A stretch of 64,000 nt of DNA from Incurvaria masculella (lineage: Eukaryota; Arthropoda; Insecta; Lepidoptera; Incurvariidae): assembly GCA_946894095.1 (NCBI GenBank), contig OX335657.1, positions 12,462,001 to 12,526,000 on the forward strand. Direction: 5' to 3'. Positions 1 through 11,700 of this stretch are shown here, piece by piece; within the stretch, counting starts at the first letter, position 1; every line of letters begins with the position of its first letter. The position numbers and the translations under genes were made by a program. Below the pieces are notes generated by a model. It was not told the DNA's origin. It worked only from the letters and a program-made list of their open reading frames with translations, and ran no database searches.

Positions 1-3000
1 CAAAACATGCAAACTTATTGATTGATATCATGTAGCAAAAATGTAATAAAACGGGATTGAGTTTTTCAAATGATTTCCAACCTATGTTTGTATGGGGAGC
101 GTGATTTTCGGGAGCTTACAGGAACCATAACTGGCCATGATTTGATGTGCATATTTATGCACTTGTTTTACGGAACTTAGTTATCTGGACCCTATTCTAA
201 TTGGTCGTGTTTGGGGAATGCTTACATTTACCAATAAATTAGCAAGAAGCCAATAAGTAAATACGTTGAGGTTAAACAAAACGGCCCTTTTACAACGCAT
301 GGTTAGAACAAGGGCACAATCATGTTTGTCCAAGGTTGCGTTCATCTTTTGGTTATTATATTCAGTACTCTACTGTCCTTGCACGGTGAACTTGAAAATT
401 GTGGGTTGACTATTTATTGGTTACATAGTTTGGCTGACCATTGAACGACCATGTAAATAAGTCATAAACATATTTTTGGCATGTATAGTGCAAAATATTG
501 TGTACGCCAGGCCCGATGACGCCCATAGGCTTTCGAATATGCAGCTCCAAATAATGTAATCAATTTGAAAACATTAATAAATGACCTTGAAAATGAATAG
601 TAGAATGGGACCGTTTCGTTTAGTATTAACTGCTTCGACTGGTAAATATTTGTTTATTATGTTAGCTTGGTTTCTCCATCCGTACAATCAGACCACGGCT
701 GAAGAAATTCACGTATGAAGGTAATTCAAGCACTTATGTGTAACATAAATAGAAAAGTGGAAATTAGATGTTTCTCCCATAAAACGCATCAGCTTCTGGT
801 TTTTTCATGGATCCAAAGGGGGTGTCGGACAATTATTTAAATTCACGTGATAATTTTGTTCTACAAATTTCGTGTTACTTTCACATTAAAACATGGTGAA
901 TTGGACATGAGACATACATAAATAATTATTTTCATCTCCGAAAGCGACACACGAGGAATATATTGTTTAACACCTACATTGGAAATATAACTGTCCCCAA
1001 AAGGCACAAATTGGAATGCACTACAATGACTAGGCCCATTAATTTTCGATTTTTAATCATTTCGCTATCTTCAAAGTTTTATGTAAATCCTGTGACTGTT
1101 TTCTGTTTAATTGCATTGAAGTTGCTGGATTAGTTTCGGAGGAACGATATAATTTCATTGAAATTAAGTTTAAATTATAAAATTAAGGCATTTATGTACA
1201 TTTTACACCGTGGACGCTTCAGAGACATCTGTAGACATTGGAAGGACCTTTATCTCGCAACGTTTGAATGTGCGAACAATAGTTTTTTATAGATATTGCA
1301 GCCCAAAGAGAAATTTCCTAATAATATTTATTCAATGCATCTCTGTATGTAGCTCTTCTGAGAGAGTTTTAATGGCGTCCGTTGTTGAATATAATGAAGT
1401 ACAAATTTAGGATTTATTAGTTCAATTTATTGGTAAAAGTCAAATACATTAATTCATTTTTTATTAAAAATATGGAACATTGTTTTATTTGCTTTATCCT
1501 TCCTAATTAATACCTACCTACCTTCGTATCGTTCCTAGCCCCTAACTACCTAGCCTGCTTCCTCCATATCTGTGTTTGTATGTACAATGTATTAAATTCC
1601 CAGTGGATGAGTGATCAGCCCTCAGCTCGGCCGTCCCTGCTTCGATTTGTTTCATGTTTTTACCATCCAAAGAATCCTGTCACAGTTAAAGTTTAGCTTT
1701 AAAAATAATGTTGTTTGCCTTATATGAATGTGATCTTTTTGAAGATTATACCGAAAAGGTCGATGATATGCTAATTGTGCAATTGCAAAACCTTCGAATG
1801 ATTGAACTGACCAGTTGCAATTCCACCTTTAGAGACTGTTTTCGCACTATTGGAGAGGTGTACAACAAGATAGTGTGTCTGTCCTATGTTATATAGATGG
1901 TGTATGAATTTATGTAGCTAGACGAAATGCTAACAATGTATTTGATTGAACCCACAGACCACTAAGATGTACAATAAAAAATATTACAAAATCTTTTAAT
2001 AGAGACAATATTGTTGGGCAGCGGGCAAAGAGAGGAGTTTTTGCTATTGCGATGCGAGCGGGAGAAATGCCTTGTATAATGTAGAGGTACAATAAGAGAT
2101 GGCGTACTGCGTGCGCGTTGGATAAGGTTCGGCCTTCTGCGATAATGTCAATTGAGATCGAATGTCTGGAGGCGCAGAGGGCTTTTTTGTCACTGGTCAC
2201 CCCACACGACGTATTTGTCACTTTTCCCCCCACACGACGTATTTGTCACTGGTCACCCCACACGACGTATTTGCATGAGTCTGTCGACAATTGAGGCCCT
2301 CTTGCGCCCCGAGAATAAGAAAAGATTGTAATAAAATTTGTATTTTAAGTTCCACGAGTTCATGTAAATTCTCTTATCTTAGTAAGTAAAAGATCTCATT
2401 TGTCATATTTTTGTTTTGTCTTTTTATATTTTGAGGAACTTCGGAATAGTCGAGTTGATTTAAAGACAACCAATGTAAAATAGAATATATTGATGTATAT
2501 AATTTGAGCTCTTTTATTTCTGAGTGCGCGAAGAAAGACGACGCAAACTATTGTATTCGTCCATCCCTTAAAAACCTGAATAAAAAATAGAGGAAAAAAG
2601 ACATAGATAAAAAAACCGATAGTGCTGTATGAAAAATTATACGGTTGGCCTCACTGCATTTTTGCCGTGAATTTCATGGGCTCGGGCGCAGGGACTTGTC
2701 AGCACCCTAAGTTTTTGTGTTGGGCCCTTTTATGTGCTTGGATCCTTAGATGAAAAAGAGAGGATGCGGTACCTCCATACTGACGACAATTCAAAGGCGG
2801 TTCACATTTAAAAAAACTCACATACCTATAATTTTACATGAATACCAAACTCTACTACGTAAAGGGTAACAGCAGGACCAAGCTATACGGAAATGTATCA
2901 TGCGAAAAAGTGACAAATAGATTTATCTAATCGCGGAAAAATAGAATGAGACAAAATTCTGTGAAACTGAATTATTTAAAGCATGAAAAAGAGGGAAGGT

Positions 3001-3700
3001 GACATTTGCGACGACTGGTAATAGAAATAGTGCAGAAGTCAACCTAATCCATCATGACACATCAACGATGCGCGCATGCTCTACCCTTCGACCAGAATGG
3101 CGCGTCAAAACTGAATGATAAGACAGGCAGGGTTGCCCAAACTGCACACAAAAAAAAATTAAGTACAATAAAAAATTAAGGTTCCCATTCAGTCAAAATG
3201 CTTAGAGCCAGTAGTATCATTATTGTTAAGTTAAAAAGGCATTGAATAATCTTTTTAAATATGATTACATGCTGCAAATTTTTTTTTGTAGACACACATT
3301 GTTTTTCTATGAAGTTAATGGTCCGATTTCACCAGATATATTTGGGCAGGTTTGATTGAGGTTGAAAATGCATTGAATAATCTTTTCGGGAGTTTGCAAG
3401 CAGGAAAATGGAAAACATATTTATGGAATAATTCTTCAAACCGTGGTCATTCTAATTCTAATTTTAATCATTTTCCAATTCAAATATGTTTTCTTCGACA
3501 ATATTTAGTATAAATGAAGACTCCAAGTCGAATATACATAATTCTATTTAATTTTTTATTAATTTGGTATTTTTTGGATTTGGTGCTTCTTTTACAAAAT
3601 ATACAAAATAGATTTTCTGTTTTTTATTTCAACTTAACTTAATTTGAACACTATCACATATGGCTTTTAAAACTGTATTATAATGATATTGATACTAATA
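1..3700. other. AT-rich stretch without a recognisable gene
   Basis: Only short open frames (up to about 107 codons) without recognisable domains are present. Positions 61-122 resemble the right end of the long-TIR MITE at 12507-12862 (shared 'ATGTTTGTATGGGGAGC' and a terminal 'GAGCTTAC' block). A 27-28 bp direct repeat lies at 2187-2274. I see nothing else of note. Confidence 0.6.
2187..2274. repeat. 27-28 bp direct repeat, three copies
   Basis: The block 'CCACACGACGTATTTG' occurs three times in a row, at about 2202, 2230 and 2259, each preceded by 'TTTGTCACT'. The middle copy has TTTTCCCC in place of GGTCA. It is a short minisatellite in otherwise unique sequence. Confidence 0.85.
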
Positions 3701-3719
3701 AAATTGATTGATACGCGGA

Positions 3720-5045
3720 ACACTGATTTTTCAAAAGTGAGAATTCGTCTTCCCTTCGCCCTTATATGAAAACCAGGTGAAGAACTAATTAAGAATAATT
3801 AAGAATCTTAAGGACTTTCTCAAAAATTAAAAAATCATCTTAGACAAACAACACGGATTTGTGCCCGGTAGGTCTGTCGTTACCAACTTACTTACATGTG
3901 TTAATCATTGGACCGCAGAATGGGATCAACGGCAACCTTCCGATATTGTCTACCTAGACTATGAAAAAGCTTTCGACCGAGTGCCTATAAGAAGACTTTT
4001 GTTAAAATTGGAACATTTTGGAATACGAGGAAAACTTCACACCTGGCTTTCTGATTTTCTGACCAACAGAAAACTTAGAGTGAGAGTGGGTGATGAAGTT
4101 TCCGAGAATAGACCAGTTCATAGCGGCGTCCCCCAAGGTTCAGTTATCGGGCCGATTGCCTTCGGTATTTACCTAACGGACTTACAAGCGATCCTACAGA
4201 TGATATACTCCCTGTTTGCTGACGACGCTAAAATCATCGGGAACCCACTCACGCAGCACACTGACATACAGGATGATCTAAACCGCATTACTGCATGGAC
4301 GCAAGACTGGTTAATGTCACTCAACGTGGACAAATGTACAGTCGTTCATATAGGAAAGCAAAACCCAAGGAAAACATACAATTCAGGGTAACACTCTAAA
4401 AAGTGTGAATACACAAAGAGATTTGGGTGTCATAATCACAGAAGATCTAAAATGGGAGGCACACATTATAAGAGAGTGAACACAGAGTGAAGAGAGCAAA
4501 CTCATTGCTGTATACCATAAACAAAGCTTTCTCCCATATAACCCCTGAGCTTTTCCAAAAGCTTTATAAAACACATGTGCGACCTATGTTGGAGTATGCA
4601 TACCAGATCTGGAGTCCCTACTTCAAGAAAGATATTGACCTGCTGGAACAAGTACAACGTAGAGCAACAAAAATGCCAACTGCACTGAAAAATAAAAGTT
4701 ACGGAACCCGGCTGGACAAGCTTGGCCTCACCACTCTACAAGAACGAAGAGAACGGGGAGATCTTATTGAAACATTTAAAATTCTCAACTCTTCTTACAA
4801 CTCTACCAATCTACAAGATATGTTCACCCTTGCTAATACTAAAAACCTGAGAGGACACTCAAAAAAGCTGTATCACAATCGGTCGAAGCAGAACCCTCGA
4901 CGACACTTTCTTGCCAACAGAGTAGTAGAATCTTGGAACAGTCTTCCCAGTGAAGTTGTAAACGCTGTAAATTCCTTCAAAAATAAACTGGACAATCATA
5001 TAAAATAAAAAAAAAAATTATAATAAATAAATAAGAGTTGTGATA
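3720..5045 (+). mobile_element. 5'-truncated non-LTR retrotransposon (CR1/Jockey group), broken
   Basis: This is a reverse transcriptase pseudogene. The frame running through 3861-4391 carries fingers/palm motifs: block A 'VYLDYEKAFDRV', block B 'SGVPQGSVIGP' and the catalytic 'LFADDAK' (a FADD variant of YADD). It stops at about 4389. A second frame (4487-5008) continues with the thumb and C-terminal part ('HVRPMLEYAYQIWSP', 'RATKM', final 'VVESWNSLPSEVVNAVNSFK'). At least one frameshift plus a damaged stretch near 4390-4490 separate the two. The N-terminal third of the RT and any ORF1 or endonuclease are missing, as expected for a 5'-truncated insertion. The 3' end runs into AATAAATAAATAAG and then TAATA-rich simple sequence. 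It cannot be active. Confidence 0.9.
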
Positions 5046-5524
5046 TAGGCGCATCAGCTTAAAGCTGCTAGCCTATCAATAATAATATAATATAATAATA
5101 TAATATACTCCGTTCCCTGGAAATCCAGTCGGTCGCTTGGCACTGATGTCTTTATAGGAAAATCCATAAATATTTCCGATTTAGTTCTTGTGGAAATCTG
5201 AAATATTAAACATATTTTGAAATTCTTATTATTTCCATTTGTCACCTCATTATGTGATTAACTAAACCCAAAATAAAAATAAAAACATATTTACAAACGC
5301 TAGACTATTGCTTTGTGGCAGCCCTAGTTGTTTTTAAATAAAGTTTACTTATAATAAATACTTAAATGAAATTTGTTTAGTCCCCTATCCATTCCTTTTT
5401 CATCTAAGCTTGGATCTTAATCCTTAATCTTAACTCCAAAGCAGAGCAAGGACCATAAAATCGAAAATTTAATGCAGATTCAAAAAAAGGTATAGTGTTG
5501 CTATAGTTGTCGGGACAATAAATA

Positions 5525-5892
5525 ACGGCTCATAGCCTAGGTCTGGGTTCATATCCTCGCCCCGATCATGCACTACTTTATTTCTCTTTCTTAGTTGGAT
5601 AAGTGCATTTCGTGACGAATGCGAGCTGCTCCATGGTTCGGAATTCATGTAAAACCCCTTCCCCCTGCAAGGTGGTGGGTTGTCCGACCGGTGTGGTACC
5701 ATCGCATTGGATAAAAAAAGGTCGAAGCGGCAATTAAAAATGATCCGTGTTTTCCATCCAGTTCAATGTAGCCGTACTCATAAAGGGAAGGTCCTGGCAT
5801 GGCACCCAATTTCTTTGGTAATTTGGTGTATTGGGCTAATATAAAGCTAGTTGTGTGGTATTAGCCATCCATGTCACGGTTGCATAAAAAAG
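5525..5892 (+). repeat. tRNA-headed SINE, near full length
   Basis: The copy starts with a decayed tRNA-like head ('CGGCTCATAGCCTAG', then box-B-like 'GGGTTCATATCC'). The common body follows ('CACGAATGCGAGCTGCTCC', 'ACCATCGCATTGGAT', 'GTTTTCCATCCAGTTCAATG'), and it ends at 'GGTTGCATAAAAAA'. This is the reference family for the other SINE entries in this window. Confidence 0.85.
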
Positions 5893-6451
5893 TGTAATCT
5901 TGAGTAGAAGGTCGCCGAACAGTGTGACAGCTCACTGCCAGCCGCTAAACCGTGTGTTACCTGTAAGGAAAGGTGTGTTGGGCTTATATGACAGTAGGTG
6001 TGGGTATAGGCATGTATAAGCCATCCATGTCCAGGTAATTAAAAAAAAAAAACAAAAAATCACTTAACTCCGTAACAGCAAAAAAAACGTAGCAAACATA
6101 GAAATTTAATGTAAAAAACTAGTAGAGAGTTGTATGTGTAGTCAAATCATACGATTCAAAAATATCCGTCTGATTTGAAATTCCTCTTTGATAAAAAAAT
6201 AAAAAATTCATGATAACATTCTCGTTGAGGTGTTCAAGTCAAATAAAACCAAATTTCAGTAAAATAAAATTTATTTATTTTAAACATTGCTATTAAAATT
6301 CATTTTAATTACTATTAGATGCATGTATATAAAAGAAATATACTTCTTGTTATAGTCACAAATATAAATATTGCGAGATCATTAGGCCACACTAAAAGGC
6401 TAAGGTGGGTCCGTAAGCGATGATCTTCATACTAAACTAGTTTTAAAACCC
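5893..6451. other. SINE tail fragment and AT-rich sequence
   Basis: Positions about 5940-6050 are a second, diverged SINE 3' end ('AAGGAAAGGTGTGTTGGGC...AGCCATCCATGTCCAGG', then poly-A). The rest is AT-rich with no recognisable feature. Confidence 0.6.
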
Positions 6452-6598
6452 CTGTGCCAGTTCACTGATTTTTTTTCATGTAACTTTAGTCTGCATGTTT
6501 GTTTAAAAAAAACTAACCCGCAAAAGGAAATAAATTACTCGAGAATTTTTGTTAAAAAAAAAAAGTTTAGATACAGAAAATCAAGTGAACTGGCACAG
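6452..6598. mobile_element. Short MITE, about 147 bp, with 21-bp inverted ends
   Basis: The left end CTGTGCCAGTTCACTGATTT and the right end (AATCAAGTGAACTGGCACAG) are reverse complements apart from one extra base. The interior is AT-rich and non-coding. No clear target duplication was found. Confidence 0.75.
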
Positions 6599-8255
6599 TA
6601 GTGTCAAAAGCCATTTTCAATCTAACTAAGAACTTATAAAAACTTGATATTATAACCGAGATTGTTAAAATTGCAGAGAAGTGTCTAAGCGAAATACTAA
6701 ATGGACCAAAAGAAAACTTACAAAAACATTACCTTGAACATGGTTTAGACACCATCCTAGGCTGCCTGTCTATAAAACAAATAAACCTACATTTGTTTGG
6801 AGACCGAAATTTCAGGAGCTTACGGGTCCATCCTAATCTGCTTACGCAACGATGCTCACTGCGTGTAAGCAGCTAGCTAAACTCTATTGAGAACCGACCG
6901 ACCTAACGATCCAAAATGCATAGAGAATTCTCTAATAATAAATAACACTGGTAAGCCATTCTAAACATACAATCTATTAAATACGGTATAATCTAAAATC
7001 AACCCATCAGTTCATCCATGGTCATTAATAGTCGTTCACGATACAGTTATCTCTATTAACAAAATACGCCACATGAGCAGATCAAATCGAAATGTTCGCA
7101 AACTCCAAATAGTTTTCCTAAATTTTGACCCAATTACACGGGAAGTGATTTTCGTTAGTTCAGATAGTTAAATCCGATTCGAAACTTCATGATTATATTT
7201 AAAAATAATCCTATAATAAACCTTTTCCTAATACTCCATTCGTCGTACATGCAGACTGCAACAGCAAAGAATCCTGCACTGGAAACCAGTCTTTGTCGAT
7301 TCTATCACAAGGTCAGCTGCAGTAACAAAAAAATAATCCACAGTTCATAAAACATAGGTAGGGTCCCGGGACAAGCCTAGGGCTGGGGCGATGTTAAAAT
7401 CGAGCATAATTATTATTCATCATCAATATTCGGATTATTTCAAACTGAACAGGGAGTTACTTGTTTTTGGGTGCTAAAAGGTACGCAGCCCATGTTGTCT
7501 AAAGTTTATCGTACTTGATATTGTTTTTTGAGAATTCACATTTACAATTATTTTTTCTTGATATTTCAGTTGTATGATGTCACTTAATTAAGAATAAAAT
7601 AATATTTATCTAGATTCTTATTCAATTCGAAATTGAATAAGAAACGAGTTTTTCAATTTCTTTTATTTGCAAGAGCGATAACTATGGTTAAGATGAACCG
7701 AGGTAGCACCCTGCCTTCAGTAAAGTATGACATTATCTCATATACCATTTGTAGCGAGCATGGAATGATAGGAGTAGCGATGGAAACTCATTCGTCTGGC
7801 GGCAGTGGCGTCTGGCACGAGTTAGTGGAGAATGTCTAACTGTAGTAAATTCTGTTACAAATTGCAGAAAATCAGTAGTAAGCGAAATCGTAATAGAACT
7901 CACTCGCCGGCGCTGCCGCCTTTATATTTAAAAGTGGCTGCGCCGACCCCATACGAACGAGTTTCGGTTGCTAATTCCGTCCTTCCATGCTCCCTGACAT
8001 TTCGTTGTCACAAAATACGGAGCTCTATATGAGTAATTTCGATGACAGCTGTCAAACCCAAGCCATATTTTACGAACTACCGATGCAGTCCAAACATTAT
8101 TTAAAAAAAATATCTATAAAACTATTATAGACTAAACAGGAAAGCATAAACTGCTAACGTCATACCAATGTTCAAAAAGGACAATGAAACTCCAAGTGAC
8201 TTTTCAATTCACATTTCAGAATACATTAAGAAACCAATGAATATCAATGAAATGT
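6599..8255. other. Region downstream of METTL14, no gene recognised
   Basis: It contains a fragment at about 6790-6826 sharing the 'GGAGCTTACGGG'-type end of the 12507-12862 MITE. At 7845-8010 it contains a block ('GTAGTAAGCGAA', 'ACTCACTCGCCGGCG', 'GTCCTTCCATGCTCCCTG') that recurs in diverged form at about 60255-60350. No coding region is supported. Confidence 0.5.
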
Positions 8256-8261
8256 TTTATT
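8256..8261 (-). terminator. Candidate METTL14 poly(A) signal
   Basis: The plus strand reads TTTATT, which is AATAAA on the METTL14 strand, about 250 nt after the stop codon. It is the first clear canonical signal I found downstream of METTL14. The assignment is inferred from position and motif only. Confidence 0.4.
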
Positions 8262-8511
8262 AACAATTACAAATGAGCAAAACTAATTTACAAAACGAGC
8301 AAAATTAAGCAACTTTTCGGCGAGTTTTGTACGTTCAAATTAAAATTCAAGAAACAACACAAAATAAAACATACAGGTATAGAGGAACAAAATATTAAGC
8401 AACCAGGTGTAACATTGCATGATGTTAGCTATCTATACCTTCCTCTTCAATCTATGCCTACAGTGGATACAACCCGGACTGTATGTCTGTCTGGACTGTA
8501 TGTGGGTGAGC

Positions 8512-8758
8512 TCAGCCGCCCCTCCCCCTCCCGCGCCCCCGGAACCCGCCCCTGCCGCGCGCCCGCCCCGCGCCCTTGTTCGTGTTGGGCGGACTCTTCG
8601 GCCGCAGCGCCTCGATGCGGTCCGTGCAGCCGGTCGTGTCGCGCCCCTCCGCGAAGTACGACGCGTACAGCTCCGCGTTGAAGTTGGAGTTGGTGAGCTC
8701 GTGACCGACGGTCACCCAGCCCGGGCGGATGGTGGAATCGCGGCCGAATATGTGCAGT
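8512..8758 (-). CDS. METTL14: METTL14 coding exon 6 (last)
   Basis: The acceptor CCCACAG is followed by A, which completes the split arginine codon (AG|A). The exon encodes '[18 protein letters not shown]', the end of the methyltransferase fold, then 'ALRPKSPPN' and an RGG-type tail ending in RGRGRGG before TGA at 8514-8512. RGG tails in METTL14 are known to contribute to RNA binding. The exon is markedly GC-rich compared with the surrounding introns. Confidence 0.95.
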
Positions 8759-11700
8759 CTGTGGGCGGGGACGGTTGACGCTTTTATCTCATACAGTACG
8801 CGCCATAGATAAAAAGGAAGGAGATATGCCATCTAGGATGGATGGCTAATACCACACCCACTGTCATGATATTAACCCAATTTCAACCCAACACCGCATT
8901 CCCGAAGGAAGTAGGTTGGAAGTAGGCGCACATTGAACTGGATGGAAAACACGGACAATTTTTTACTGGCGCTCCGACCATCTTTTCATCCAATGCGAGG
9001 GTACAAACCTGCGCGGGCTTAACCCGGCCACCTAGTAAAGGAAGGGGACCTGCAGTTTTACATGGATTCCAAACCATTATATAGATTTTTATGACACCGC
9101 TTGCTGTGGAGTTGCTGGTGGACTGGAGGATGTGTGCAGTTTAGAAGCAATTCACAGTTATAATACAAAAGTATGCATGTAAATCTATAAATATATTTTA
9201 ATGGAACTGGGCATTGATGGCTAATATCACACCTGCTGTCGTGATCAGCCCAGCATTAGACTAACACACCACGTTCCCATAGAAATTAGGTGTCATGCCA
9301 GGACTTCAAACATTTTATTGAACTGTCTAGAAAACTTTTCATTGTCGCTTCGTCTATCTATCATTCATTGTGATGGTACCAGCTCGGGCAGGATCAAGTG
9401 GCGAAGGAGAATTATAGTTGGAAGTGGAATCCGAACCATGGCCAAATAGTCACCCATCCAGCCTCAGTAACCTTGATGATATAACAAAGGAATCACGCCA
9501 CCAAGCTACCGAGTACAACTAGTTGAACTAATAAACAAAGTCACTGCCATTTATATATTTTTTTTCAGGTCACACACATTGTGCGCTGGTATGTAAGGTG
9601 TGCTGCCGCCTCAATTCCCCCCCCCCCCTTTACAAACCCCTCTCTTAGAAAGTTCATTAATATTGTCAGAGTAGAACTATAATGCATGGATAGACAGACA
9701 GGAAGAAATTATAATGGTTTCGCTTTTGCCATTTGGATACAGAACCCTAAAAATATTATCCTTAACTTGACAAAACATATTTTTTATACCATCTCACCTT
9801 CTACGACCCAAGCAGAAATGCTCCATGATGTGAAATATCTCAATGGGCTTCTCGTGACTCCCAAACTCCGGGTCCTCCGATATTATCAGGTCGATGTCGA
9901 CGTTAGCGTGTATGAAGTCGCCGTCAGTCGACCGTCGGACCGTCCCCTTGATGCCCATGAGACAGTGCTCCTTGGTGCGCTGGAACACGGCGTTCTGTTC
10001 GAGATTCTTCGAGTGCCCCGGATTGTTGATGTTGGTCTTTATCCAGCAGATGTCTTCGCAGCGCCGGAAGCCCCACTTCTTTAGGCAGTCTCTTCCCATA
10101 TCCAGACCTAAGGGTCAGAAATTGTCAGAAAGTCATAATGTATGTTACCTGTACCTGTTGGAAGAGGAAAAAAGAAGCAATATTGCAAGTAAAGCCAATA
10201 TGCTGACACCAGAATGCTCTAGCTTCGTGATAGTTTATTCCCCACGACTTCTTTTGATTAGCATAATTAAGAACAATTTATTTTTAGAACAACTTGGAGA
10301 AAATTGAGGCGTTTCAATTACATAGATTAAGTAAATAAAATTTTCAAATCTTGAAAAATCTTTTTCTTTGAAAATTGTCCGTGTTTTCCATCCAGTTCAA
10401 TGTATCCGAGCAATGCAAGGAAGTTCCTGGCATGTCAGCTAGTTACCATGTGGTGTTTTAGGCTAATATCTGACGGTCAGTTTGGTATTAGCCATCCATG
10501 TCCAGTTACTAAAAACAAAAATTATAGTACTCGTTTTTCTGAAAGACTCAATTGAATTCCAATAGGCTCTAGCTGCATCTTTCCTCACAACGCAACCCTT
10601 TTACCTCTGTAGCTGCGTAAATAGGCAAAATAAGTGTTATACATGTTGACATACCATCGGAGCTGCCGCACCAGAGGAAGACGAAGCTGCGCGGCTGCGC
10701 AAGCTGCGGCACGTCCAGCGCCAGCACGTCACGCCGCATCCACTTCCCGCCCAGCGGCGGCTCCACCATGATCACGTTAAACTTGTTGACATACCATCGG
10801 AGCTGCCGCACCAGAGGAAGACGAAGCTGCGCGGCTGCGCGAGCTGTGGCACGTCCAGCGCCAGCACCTCGCGCCAGCTCCACTCCCCGCCCAGCGGCGG
10901 CTCCACCATGATCACGTCGAACTTGTTGACATACCATCCGAGCTGCCGCACCAGAGGAAGACGGAGCTGCGCGGCTGCGCGAGCTGCAGCACGTCCAGCG
11001 CCAGCACGTCGCGCCAGCTCCACTCCCCGCCCAGCGGCGGCTCCACCATGATCACGTCGAACTTGTTGACATACCATCGGAGCTGCCGCACCAGAGGAAG
11101 ACGAAGCTGCGCGGCTGCGCGAGCTGTGGCACGTCCAGCGCCAGCACCTCGCGCCAGCTCCACTCCCCGCCCAGCGGCGGCTCCACCATGATCACGTCGA
11201 ACTTGTTGACATACCATCCGAGCTGCCGCACCAGAGGAAGACGGAGCTGCGCGGCTGCGCGAGCTGCAGCACGTCCAGCGCCAGCACGTCGCGCCAGCTC
11301 CACTCCCCGCCCAGCGGCGGCTCCACCATGATCACGTCGAACTTGTTGACATACCATCGGAGCTGCCGCACCAGAGGAAGACGAAGCTGCGCGGCTGCGC
11401 GAGCTGCGGCACGTCCAGCGCCAGCACGTCGCGCCAGCTCCACTCCCCGCCCAGCGGCGGCTCCACCATGATCACGTCGAACTTGTTGACATACCATCGG
11501 AGCTGCCGCACCAGAGGAAGACGAAGCTGCGCGGCTGCGCGAGCTGCAGCACGTCCAGCGCCAGCACGTCGCGCCAGCTCCACTCCCCGCCCAGCGGCGG
11601 CTCCACCATGATCATGTCGAACTTGTTGACATACCATCGGAGCTGCCACACCAGAGGAAGACGAAGCTGCGCGGCTGCGCGAGCTGCGGCACGTCCAGCG

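Larger units (their letters stand above)
8759..9797 (-). other. METTL14 intron 5, filled with SINE copies
   Basis: It is bounded by the donor AAG|GTGAGA at 9797-9796 and the acceptor at 8760-8759. It holds two SINEs in the same orientation as the gene and a poly-C run near 9620. No extra exon was recognised. Confidence 0.9.

Noticed and set aside
8415..8778. Plus-strand proline/alanine-rich frames opposite METTL14 exon 6
   Set aside because: Antisense shadows of the GC-rich RGG-tail exon; no independent motif.
9686..10307. Plus-strand frames of 132 and 137 codons
   Set aside because: Antisense to METTL14 exon 5, whose minus-strand frame is strongly conserved.
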